This document shows positions 5,126-11,234 of a stretch of DNA of 11,234 nt, one piece after another. Each line of letters opens with the position of its first letter. The stretch's first letter is position 1. The stretch lies in contig JAAZAH010000025.1 of the NCBI GenBank assembly GCA_012514415.1, positions 1 through 11,234 on the forward strand, in the 5' to 3' direction. This DNA comes from Sandaracinaceae bacterium (GTDB lineage Bacteria; Myxococcota_A; Polyangia; Polyangiales; Houyiibacteriaceae). Below the pieces are notes generated by a model that saw only the letters and a list, made by a program, of their open reading frames with translations, was not told where the DNA came from and searched no databases. A program made the translations under genes and the position numbers.

Positions 5126-7474
5126 TCAGGCGAGCTCCACCACGGTCACGCGCTCTCCGCCTTCATCGCGCGTCCCACTCCGAAAGCTCCGCACATAGGT
5201 CTTGCTGCCACGGAGGAGATCGCGGATCGCGTTTTTGAGCGCACCCTCGCCGATGCCGTGAACGATCGTCAGCGTGCCCACCGACGCGCCATAGGCCCGA
5301 TCGAGCGCTGTCTCGACGAGGCTCAGCGCATCCGCGGCTCGCATCCCACGAACGTCGATCGAATCCGCGGCTTCGGACCGAAGAGAGACGCGCTCGCGGC
5401 GTTCCGTGCGCTTCGACTCGCTCGGGCGCCGACATTCCTCGACCTTCACCCAGAGCTTCATCGATCCGCGCGCAACCTGCACCTTGCCCCGACTCGGTCC
5501 GTCGACGATCGTGGCGTTCGCACGGAGGCTTGTGACGTACACCTCTTGCCCAACAGAGAGTGAGGGCGCGGGCTCGTGCGCCTCGTCCGAAGATGCAGCC
5601 GCCTCGGCTTGTTTCGTCAGATCCTCTTCGATCTTCGAGGCCTCGGTCGCGATGCGCTCGAGTTCGCGCCGAAGTCGCTCCGCGTCGGCGTCTTCTTTGG
5701 CCGCCCGGAGCGCCCTCCGCTTTTCGCGGATTTCGTCCCGGAACGAACGGATCTGCTGCGCGACCTTTTCGGCCTCGCGGGAGAGCTTTTTGCGATCCCG
5801 ATCGTTGAGTCGCTGAAGTTCGACCTCGAGCTCCTCGCGGAGCCGGCGCTGTTCACTCAATTCCTCCGCGAGCGCGCGCTCCTTGGCCTCGACGCTTGCT
5901 CTTGCCTCCTCGAGGCGGCGGACGAGCCCCTCGAAGATGCGGGTCCGCTCGGGGAGCTTCTTTTCGGCCGCTTCAATGATGTGGTGCGCAATGCCATAAC
6001 GCTCGGCGACAGCGAGCGCGCTCGACGCGCCTGGAACATCGAGCGTGAGCTTAAACGAGGGGCTCATCGTCTCGACGTCGAATCCGACGGATGCATTCCG
6101 CGCGCGCGGGTCGAGGAGGCCGACGGATTTGAGCGATTCGTAATGCGTGGTGACGGCGATCGCGGCGCCCGAGCTAAGGAGCGCCTCAACGATTGCAGCG
6201 GCAAGCGCCGCCCCTTCCTCCGGATCGGTCCCGCCCGCAAGCTCGTCGAGCAGGACGAGCGAGCCATCTCCTGCGCGCTCAAGGATGCGCGAGATGTTCT
6301 GAATATGCGCCGAAAAGGTCGACAGATCCTGCATCAAGCTCTGATCGTCGCCGACATCGCTCAAGATGTTTTTGAAAAAGCCAGCGGTGCTCCCCTCCGC
6401 ACAAGGGATGGGGAGGCCCGCCCGCATCATCAGCGCCCCGAGCCCCATCGCTTTAAGGGCCACGGTCTTTCCGCCCGCATTCGGCCCGGAGAGGATGAGC
6501 GCGCGACCGCTTTCGACCTCGAGATCGTTCGGCACGACCGCTTTCCCTTCAATGAGCAGAAGCGGATGGCGCATGGCACGGAGGTCGAGGATGGGCTTCG
6601 ACGCGAGCGGGAGGATGCGGGCGCCGTACTCGATGCCAAAGCGCGCCGAGGCCACGCGAAGATCGACGAGGTTCATCGAATCCATGGCAGCGTGGATGCT
6701 CGGTAGGGCACCACGGACCTCATCGCTTAAGAGGCCGAGGATCCGCAGCTCCTCGCGCTCTTGCTCGGCGATCGCGACTTTCAGGCGGTTGCCTTGAGGA
6801 ATGAGCGATTCCGGTTCGATAAAGAGCGTGGCTCCGGAAGCGCTCGTACCATGGACAATTCCATCGAAGCGCTCGTGTGTGTCGCGACGGATGGGGATGA
6901 CATATCGGCCTTCGCGGATCGTGTAGAACGAGTCCTGGACGATGTCCGCTTTGTCGTGGAGGATCGCCTCGAGCTTTCGGACGATGCGCTCGCGGAGATT
7001 TGAGGTCTCTTGACGAAGGCGACGGAGATCGTCCGACGCATGGTCGAAGAGGGTCCCGTCTTTATCGAGATGCCTCGAGAGCTCCTCTTCGATGGCGTCA
7101 AGGGTCGGATCGAAGCTGACGGCGCGCTCGAGGGCCGAAGCGAACGCCCGATTTCGCGACAGAAATTGCCGCAGGACTCGCGCGCCCCGAAGGAGGGCTC
7201 CGATACGGTTCAGGCTCGGTCCGTCGAGGGCGCCCATGCGAGAGAGGCGAAGGAGCGGCTGGGAAAGATCGTCGAGCCCTTCCAGGGGGATCGGGCTTCC
7301 CGAGCCTTCGAGCTCCATCGCCTCGGCGGTCTGCGAGAGGGCGAGCGCCGCTCCTTCTTCTGTTTCGTAGATCGGGAGCGCCTCGAGGGCGGACATGGGG
7401 CCGCGACAGCGTGAGAGTACCGCGCGGGAAAGGCGGCCCCACTCGAGATCGGCGAGCGCTTTGGGTTCGATCAT
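5126..7474 (-). CDS. mutS2: MutS2 family ATPase with C-terminal Smr domain
   Basis: MutS2 is a MutS-like ATPase that does not act in classical mismatch repair. Family members bind branched DNA and limit recombination, and B. subtilis MutS2 senses collided ribosomes. The 782 residues match the usual length. The order is a MutS core/lever region (about 1-290), then the ABC-type ATPase with Walker A GPNAGGKT (330-337), STFSAHIQNI (385-394), Walker B LVLLDE (406-411) with AGGTDPEEGAALA after it, and VTTHYESLK (441-449). A charged coiled coil spans about 500-625, and a KOW-like segment about 639-682. The Smr nuclease domain (about 704-782) has IDVRG (706-710) and HGIGEGALKNAI (739-750). The DNA mismatch-recognition domain of MutS is absent, as expected. 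The ATG at 7474 is 70 bp from the divergent mutL start. sppA follows after the CCTAGG repeats. All catalytic motifs look intact. Confidence 0.97.
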   Translation of the reverse strand: MIEPKALADLEWGRLSRAVLSRCRGPMSALEALPIYETEEGAALALSQTAEAMELEGSGSPIPLEGLDDLSQPLLRLSRMGALDGPSLNRIGALLRGARVLRQFLSRNRAFASALERAVSFDPTLDAIEEELSRHLDKDGTLFDHASDDLRRLRQETSNLRERIVRKLEAILHDKADIVQDSFYTIREGRYVIPIRRDTHERFDGIVHGTSASGATLFIEPESLIPQGNRLKVAIAEQEREELRILGLLSDEVRGALPSIHAAMDSMNLVDLRVASARFGIEYGARILPLASKPILDLRAMRHPLLLIEGKAVVPNDLEVESGRALILSGPNAGGKTVALKAMGLGALMMRAGLPIPCAEGSTAGFFKNILSDVGDDQSLMQDLSTFSAHIQNISRILERAGDGSLVLLDELAGGTDPEEGAALAAAIVEALLSSGAAIAVTTHYESLKSVGLLDPRARNASVGFDVETMSPSFKLTLDVPGASSALAVAERYGIAHHIIEAAEKKLPERTRIFEGLVRRLEEARASVEAKERALAEELSEQRRLREELEVELQRLNDRDRKKLSREAEKVAQQIRSFRDEIREKRRALRAAKEDADAERLRRELERIATEASKIEEDLTKQAEAAASSDEAHEPAPSLSVGQEVYVTSLRANATIVDGPSRGKVQVARGSMKLWVKVEECRRPSESKRTERRERVSLRSEAADSIDVRGMRAADALSLVETALDRAYGASVGTLTIVHGIGEGALKNAIRDLLRGSKTYVRSFRSGTRDEGGERVTVVELA

Positions 7475-7500
7475 GGTCTTGCTTCAGCCTGATAGGATCC

Positions 7501-7515
7501 GCTTGTATTTCAAGC
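7501..7515. promoter_or_regulatory. Inverted repeat in the divergent mutS2/mutL intergenic region
   Basis: GCTTG-TATTT-CAAGC forms perfect 5-bp arms around an AT-rich 5-base centre, extendable by ATC/GAT with one bulged C. It is near the middle of the 70-bp region (7475-7544) from which mutS2 and mutL diverge, so it could be an operator or overlap both promoters. No convincing -35/-10 pair was found on either strand. Confidence 0.35.
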
Positions 7516-7544
7516 GATACCCTCGCAAAACGGAACCTAGAGGA

Positions 7545-9527
7545 ATGAAGCCCGAAGAAAATCAGCCGACGATCCACCTCCTCGATGAGGTTCTGATCGA
7601 TCAGATCGCCGCGGGCGAGGTCGTCGAACGCCCGGCCAATGCCGTCAAAGAGCTGGTCGAGAATGCGATCGACGCCGGGGCGCAGCGGATTGAGATCGAG
7701 ATCGAAGACGGCGGAAAGAAGCTCATCCGGATCACGGACGATGGCGTGGGCATGAGCGAGGTCGACGCAGCACGCTCGATCCAACGACACGCAACGAGCA
7801 AGTTGAAGCGCTTCGATGACCTCTCAACGCTTGGAACACTTGGCTTTCGCGGAGAAGCACTCGCATCCATCGCTTCGGTCTCGCGGATGAGCCTTCGCAC
7901 GAGAAGGCATCGAGACATTCGCGGCACGGAGCTCGTCGTCGAGGGTGGCGATCTCGTCCATCTTCGGCCGGCGGGCGGAGCGGCAGGAACGACGATCGAG
8001 GTGCGCGATCTTTTCTACAACGTCCCAGCGCGCCAAAAGTTCATGAAGGCTTCGCAGACCGAGGCCGCGAAGATCCACCAGATCGTGATCCGCGCCGCGA
8101 TGGCGCGCCCCGAGATTCAGTTCATCTACCGAAATAACGGTCGGGAAGTGCGCTCGCTGCCACCCGCGCTCGGAATCCGCCATCGCGCGATGGCGATTTT
8201 TCCCGAAGACGATTTCATCGAGTTCACTCATGTCGACGGAGATCTTCGGCTCGAAGCGCTACTTTCCCCGTCGCGGACGAGCTCCAACCGTCATAATTTT
8301 TTCCTCTTCATCAACGGCCGCTCGGTCTTCGATGCGGGCATCTTGCGCACGATCGCGCTTGCCTTTCCCGAGCCTCTTCCGTCCGGGAGGCAGCCGATCG
8401 GCGCGCTCTATCTCAAGCTCCCGCCGCACGAGGTCGATGTGAACGTGCATCCGCAAAAGATCGAGGTGCGGCTCACAGATTCACGGATGCGGCTTGATCA
8501 GATCCGGCGGGCGGTTCGACGCGAGCTCAGCCGTGATCCAAACGAGGTTGAGAGGATCGAGACGCCCGGTGGGCACCCGCCGAATGCCCTCGCGGTCAGT
8601 GGGTACCCCTACGATTTCTGGGAAGCCCGTCTTGGGAGACGAAACGACGCGACGGGCCTACGGCTCCGCGCTGAAGAAGGGCGTCCGGGAGGACTCGGTG
8701 GTCTTTTGGGGGAGGCGGAAGCAAACCCGCAACGGAGTCCTCAGGAGAACGAGGCGGATCGCTGGGGCATCGCCGCCGCAATCCGGGAAGCGGGCGCAGG
8801 GGCTCACACGGAAGACAGGGAAGAACGGCCCTCTTTTCAAGGAGAGTCCGCAGACACGCATCCCTTCGGTGCGAAGCGATGGGAAGAAGCCAGTGAGGCT
8901 AAGGCTCGTTCGGTAGACGGCCCTCGCACTCCGAACGCGTTTACGGGCGTGCGCCCCCCCGCCGAGGTGAAGCGAGGCGTCAGCAAAGAGCGCTCTTCAC
9001 CGCGCTCTTTGTTCGGCGTGACGAGCACCGGTCACCTACTCATTGAGCTCGAAAGCGCGCTTCATGTCGTATGCGCACGGACAGCCATCGCCTCCCTTCG
9101 CGAACGCTCCATCCTTCGTCCGGACGAGGATGGCTCCGCCCCCCCCACGCGCACGCTCCTCTTCCCCGCGCGCTTCGAGATCGCCGACGCCGAGCGCATT
9201 GCCGAGGAAGAAGGATCGAGGCTTGAGCGGCTCGGATTTGAGATCCACGCGATCGGTCCCGAGACCCTTGCGATCCGCGCCGTTCCGACGTGGCTCGAGG
9301 CGCTTTCGGCCGAAGAGGCACTCGAGGCGCTCCTTCGCCCGGCCCGTTCGAATCGAACGAGTGATGAGACCACCCTCCGGGAGCTGTGCCGACTGGATGC
9401 CGAACGGATCGAAGCGATCGATGAAGCACGAGCGGCGTCGATCCACGCCGAACTCCTCGACGATCCCGAGCTACTCGGCGAGCTGTCGACGGTCGTTCGG
9501 CTCGATACCGGACGGAGAAGGTCTTAA
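7545..9527 (+). CDS. mutL: DNA mismatch repair protein MutL, apparently without endonuclease motifs
   Basis: MutL couples mismatch recognition by MutS to strand incision through an N-terminal GHKL ATPase and a C-terminal dimerisation domain. The 660 residues show IAAGEVVERP (21-30), ELVENAIDAGA (36-46), DDGVGM (65-70), TLGFRGEAL (97-105), GTTIEVRDLFYNVPARQKF (148-166) and HEVDVNVHPQKIEVR (295-309), all intact. A polar linker (about 332-488) leads to the C-terminal domain (SLFGVTSTGHLLIELE, then LLFPARFEI and LGFEIHAIG). Where nuclease-type MutLs have DQHAAHER, this protein reads CARTAIASL (510-518), and the CPHGRP motif before TVVRLD is missing. The ATG at 7545 is chosen because MutL homologues start just before this motif; AGAGGA abuts it unusually closely. 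An upstream ATG at 7473 would overlap mutS2. miaA follows after 12 bp. Confidence 0.95.
   Translation: MKPEENQPTIHLLDEVLIDQIAAGEVVERPANAVKELVENAIDAGAQRIEIEIEDGGKKLIRITDDGVGMSEVDAARSIQRHATSKLKRFDDLSTLGTLGFRGEALASIASVSRMSLRTRRHRDIRGTELVVEGGDLVHLRPAGGAAGTTIEVRDLFYNVPARQKFMKASQTEAAKIHQIVIRAAMARPEIQFIYRNNGREVRSLPPALGIRHRAMAIFPEDDFIEFTHVDGDLRLEALLSPSRTSSNRHNFFLFINGRSVFDAGILRTIALAFPEPLPSGRQPIGALYLKLPPHEVDVNVHPQKIEVRLTDSRMRLDQIRRAVRRELSRDPNEVERIETPGGHPPNALAVSGYPYDFWEARLGRRNDATGLRLRAEEGRPGGLGGLLGEAEANPQRSPQENEADRWGIAAAIREAGAGAHTEDREERPSFQGESADTHPFGAKRWEEASEAKARSVDGPRTPNAFTGVRPPAEVKRGVSKERSSPRSLFGVTSTGHLLIELESALHVVCARTAIASLRERSILRPDEDGSAPPTRTLLFPARFEIADAERIAEEEGSRLERLGFEIHAIGPETLAIRAVPTWLEALSAEEALEALLRPARSNRTSDETTLRELCRLDAERIEAIDEARAASIHAELLDDPELLGELSTVVRLDTGRRRS
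8955..8961 (+). repeat. C7 homopolymer in the mutL linker
   Basis: Seven consecutive C residues encode part of VRPPAE in the MutL linker. Such tracts are slippage-prone; loss or gain of one base would remove the C-terminal domain. Confidence 0.8.
8985..9012 (+). other. 9-bp stem-loop inside mutL at the linker/C-terminal domain boundary
   Basis: CAAAGAGCG (8985-8993) pairs perfectly with CGCTCTTTG (9004-9012) around a 10-base loop, within codons for SKERSSPRSLFG. It is inside coding sequence with no U-tract, so it is not a terminator. It may only reflect charged-residue codon choice. Confidence 0.4.
9139..9146 (+). repeat. C8 homopolymer in mutL
   Basis: Eight consecutive C residues encode part of GSAPPT in the C-terminal domain of MutL. 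The reading frame is continuous across the tract: the expected LLFPARFEI strand follows in frame, so the gene is on as sequenced. It is the longest homopolymer I noticed in the window and a plausible frameshift hotspot. Confidence 0.8.
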
Positions 9528-9539
9528 AGATCAAGAGCC

Positions 9540-10454
9540 ATGCGCTCCTTATTCATCATCGCCGGTCCAACCGCCTCGGGGAAGACGGATCTCGCGCTCG
9601 AGCTCGCCGAACGCTACGGAGGCGAGATCATCGGGGCCGATAGCGTGCAAGTCTATCGAGGCTTCGATATCGGCTCGGCCAAGCCTTCGGCGGAAGAGCT
9701 ACGCGGGATCCCTCATGCGATGATCGACATCCTCGATCCGGATGAATCGATGGATGTGATGCGTTTTGCGGAGCTCGCCGATCAAGAGATCGAAGCGAGC
9801 CTTTCGCGAGGAAAAAAGCCCATCGTGGTCGGCGGGACAGGGCTCTGGATACGCGCGCTCCTTCGCGGACTCGTCGACTTACCTCGGCCGGATCCGGAAG
9901 TTCGCAGTGCGCTCGAAACGGAGATTGAGCGCAAGGGGAGCGCGTACTTGCACCGCCGCCTTCGTGAGGTCGATCCGCTCTCAGCCGAAGCGATTCATGA
10001 AAATGACTCGCTCCGGATCGTGCGCGCGCTCGAGGTTTATGAGCAGACGGGCGAGGCGCTTGGTGAGCTTCGAAGGCGGCACGCGCTCGGTTCGCCGCGC
10101 TACAGCGCCGTTTTCGCCGTGCTTGATCCGAGCTTGGACGAGCTGACGCCGAGGATCGAACGCCGGCTCGAAGCAATGCTCGAAGCCGGATGGCTCGAAG
10201 AAGCCCGATCGCTTCGCGAGCGATACGGCGACAAGGTCCGCCCATTTGGTTCGGTCGGTTACCTCGAGCTCGCCCAACACCTTCGAGGCGAGATCGATCT
10301 CGACGAGACCAAGAAGCGGATACGTAAAGCGACGCGCATCTACGCCCGCCGTCAGAAGACTTGGTTCGGCTCCGAGCGTGATATCACCCTAAGGGGAGAC
10401 GCATCCGCCATCGCGACATCGAAGCAAGTTCTTGATTACTTTCACAATTCTTGA
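9540..10454 (+). CDS. miaA: tRNA dimethylallyltransferase (tRNA A37 isopentenyltransferase)
   Basis: MiaA transfers the dimethylallyl group from DMAPP to N6 of adenosine 37 in tRNAs reading codons that start with U, giving i6A and improving decoding. At 304 residues it has the normal length. The P-loop GPTASGKT is at 9-16, DSVQVYRGFDIGSAKP at 34-49 with the proposed catalytic Asp34, IDILDPDES at 62-70, GGTGLWI at 98-104 (usually GGTGLYI), NDSLRIVRALEVYEQTG at 155-171, VGYLE at 239-243 and ARRQKTWF at 269-276, all in family order. The ATG at 9540 gives the expected N-terminus. It lies 12 bp after mutL, a widespread mutL-miaA pairing that suggests one transcript. GGAGAAGG (9513-9520) is too far for a strong ribosome site; AAGAG (9533-9537) is closer. 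The last codons contain one copy of a repeated motif (10395-10419). Confidence 0.97.
   Translation: MRSLFIIAGPTASGKTDLALELAERYGGEIIGADSVQVYRGFDIGSAKPSAEELRGIPHAMIDILDPDESMDVMRFAELADQEIEASLSRGKKPIVVGGTGLWIRALLRGLVDLPRPDPEVRSALETEIERKGSAYLHRRLREVDPLSAEAIHENDSLRIVRALEVYEQTGEALGELRRRHALGSPRYSAVFAVLDPSLDELTPRIERRLEAMLEAGWLEEARSLRERYGDKVRPFGSVGYLELAQHLRGEIDLDETKKRIRKATRIYARRQKTWFGSERDITLRGDASAIATSKQVLDYFHNS
10395..10419 (+). repeat. Bipartite direct repeat, copy 1 (inside the miaA 3' end)
   Basis: GGAGACGCATCC (10395-10406), then 7 variable bases, then CGACAT (10414-10419). The same two blocks with the same spacing recur exactly 60 bp downstream. This copy encodes the end of miaA. Confidence 0.6.
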
Positions 10455-10479
10455 GGAGACGCATCCCAATTATCGACAT
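10455..10479 (+). repeat. Bipartite direct repeat, copy 2 (miaA-acyltransferase intergenic)
   Basis: GGAGACGCATCC (10455-10466), 7 bases, CGACAT (10474-10479), beginning directly after the miaA TGA. Over the 30 columns starting at 10391 and 10451, 20 are identical by hand count; similarity falls to background afterwards. It may be a decayed duplication or a duplicated binding site ahead of the acyltransferase gene. Confidence 0.55.
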
Positions 10480-10507
10480 GAAACGCGTTCCGATCTAGCC
10501 TCAACTC

Positions 10508-11234
10508 ATGCTCGATCTTCCTCGCATGATGCGCATTCGGCTGACGGCTCGCCCCAGGGTTCAGCGGGTCGTCGCTTATCTGATGCTCAAGCCGAACTAC
10601 GAGCTGCCGCCTCGCGTGCAGATCGAACTGGAGGGGCTCGAGAACCTTCCGGACGAGCCGGTCATCTTTGCGATGAACCATACGGACCGTTATAATTATT
10701 GGCCGTTCCAATATACGCTTTGGCGCAAAAAAGATCGCTTCACGGCGACATGGGTTAAAGGGAAATACTATCAAAATCCTTTCGTCGGTAAATTCATGGA
10801 GCTGACGAATAATATCCCGACCGTATCGCGCGGTTACCTCATCAGTCGCGATTTTATCAATACGATCGGACGCCCGCCGACCGATGAGGAATATGCAGCG
10901 CTTCGGAAGATTGTGGAGCAAGGCGGGGAAAATCATGAAGGCATCCCGCAAGAAATCTTCACAAAAAAGCGCGATCTTTTGGGCCGAGAGTTCGACCCAT
11001 TAACAGAAAGCTATTCCGATTGCGTCAACGCGCTTTTTCGAGCGATGATGGCTCGATTTGTCGAGTTGAACGCTGAGGCACTCGAAAAGGGCCTCGATGT
11101 GCTCGTTTTTCCTGAAGGGACGCGTTCCGTACGCTTGTCGCGAGGGCATATTGGGCTTGCGCAGATCGCACTCGCCATGGACCGGCCGATTGTGCCCGTG
11201 GGATGCAACGGGTCCGATCTCTCCTATCCGGGAA
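10508..11234 (+). CDS. PlsC-like (1-acyl-sn-glycerol-3-phosphate) acyltransferase family protein, C-terminus cut by the window
   Basis: The 242 visible residues carry glycerophospholipid acyltransferase landmarks: NH at 57-58 in AMNHTDRYNYWPF, SRG at 107-109, FPEGTRS (201-207) and RPIVPVGCNGSDL (226-238). Family members acylate lysophosphatidic acid or related lipids at the inner membrane. Two things are unusual. The catalytic HX4D reads HX4N here (H58, N63), and H58 is about 143 residues from FPEGTRS, against roughly 73 in E. coli PlsC. The extra region is mainly about 110-190, polar and charged. The frame is open beyond 11234. An in-frame TAG at 10496-10498 makes the ATG at 10508 the first possible start; no Shine-Dalgarno is visible, and ATGs at 10526 and 10529 are alternatives. 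It lies 53 bp after miaA. G+C is low for the window (79 of 180 bases at 10681-10860). The substrate cannot be named from sequence. Confidence 0.85.
   Translation, partial: MLDLPRMMRIRLTARPRVQRVVAYLMLKPNYELPPRVQIELEGLENLPDEPVIFAMNHTDRYNYWPFQYTLWRKKDRFTATWVKGKYYQNPFVGKFMELTNNIPTVSRGYLISRDFINTIGRPPTDEEYAALRKIVEQGGENHEGIPQEIFTKKRDLLGREFDPLTESYSDCVNALFRAMMARFVELNAEALEKGLDVLVFPEGTRSVRLSRGHIGLAQIALAMDRPIVPVGCNGSDLSYPG

Noticed and set aside
5576..6706. 376-codon open frame on the plus strand
   Set aside because: It lies fully antisense to mutS2, whose motifs are complete. Its composition (Arg/Glu/Asp-rich, no motifs) is what a high-GC opposite strand produces.
7098..7790. 230-codon minus-strand frame spanning the mutS2/mutL junction
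   Set aside because: It overlaps the start of mutL and part of mutS2 in a wrong frame. Both real genes are confirmed by motifs.
8955..9146. Possible frameshift of mutL at the poly-C tracts
   Set aside because: C-terminal domain landmarks are in the same frame before, between and after both tracts, so the gene is not broken as sequenced.
10478..10498. Seven-codon leader-like ORF (MKRVPI, stop) before the acyltransferase
   Set aside because: The nearest purine-rich site (GAGGAG) is about 19 bases upstream, too far, and the peptide has no regulatory codon run. Its TAG only happens to block upstream extension of the acyltransferase frame.
1..11234. CRISPR array, insertion sequence, tRNA or rRNA gene
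   Set aside because: No regularly spaced long repeats, transposase-like frames or terminal inverted repeats, and no tRNA/rRNA signature sequences were seen.

Overview
The window is a 61-67% G+C stretch (spot counts) of ordinary, densely packed bacterial chromosome with no mobile element, tRNA, rRNA or CRISPR array. Two proteins point to the myxobacterial (Myxococcota, former deltaproteobacterial) lineage: an SppA protease with a beta-barrel-like N-terminal region, and an Lgt whose active-site loop reads GRMGCF...HDHPG. This assignment is inference from family knowledge, not a database match.

Layout. (1) Positions 1-635, minus strand: N-terminal half of enolase, cut by the window edge. (2) 780-1745, plus strand: lgt, divergent from eno and closed by a strong intrinsic terminator whose U-tract is also the last codons of the convergent next gene. 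(3) 7474 down to 1774, minus strand: mutS2, sppA, a previously hidden 41-codon ORF, and a small membrane protein with a TPR-like cytoplasmic part. The last two overlap by ATGA. Between mutS2 and sppA lies a compact block of three 14-bp repeats, each centred on CCTAGG, plus a hairpin. (4) 7545 to the right edge, plus strand: mutL, miaA and a PlsC-like acyltransferase cut by the window end. mutS2 and mutL are transcribed divergently from a 70-bp intergenic region that contains an inverted repeat.

How the genes fit together. lgt attaches diacylglycerol to lipoproteins and sppA degrades signal peptides or membrane-associated peptides, so both serve envelope biogenesis. The PlsC-like enzyme would act in phospholipid or lipid acylation. 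mutL serves mismatch repair; mutS2 acts in recombination control or ribosome rescue. miaA modifies tRNA A37, and its pairing with mutL is a widespread bacterial arrangement. Eno is glycolytic and probably a neighbour only by chance.

No clearly new multi-gene system is visible. The points most worth a second look are the 41-codon ORF coupled to the membrane protein, the 14-bp CCTAGG repeats before sppA, the MutL C-terminal domain that has lost its endonuclease motifs, the non-canonical acyltransferase (HX4N, large insertion, low G+C), the diverged Lgt active site, and a repeated bipartite motif around the miaA stop.
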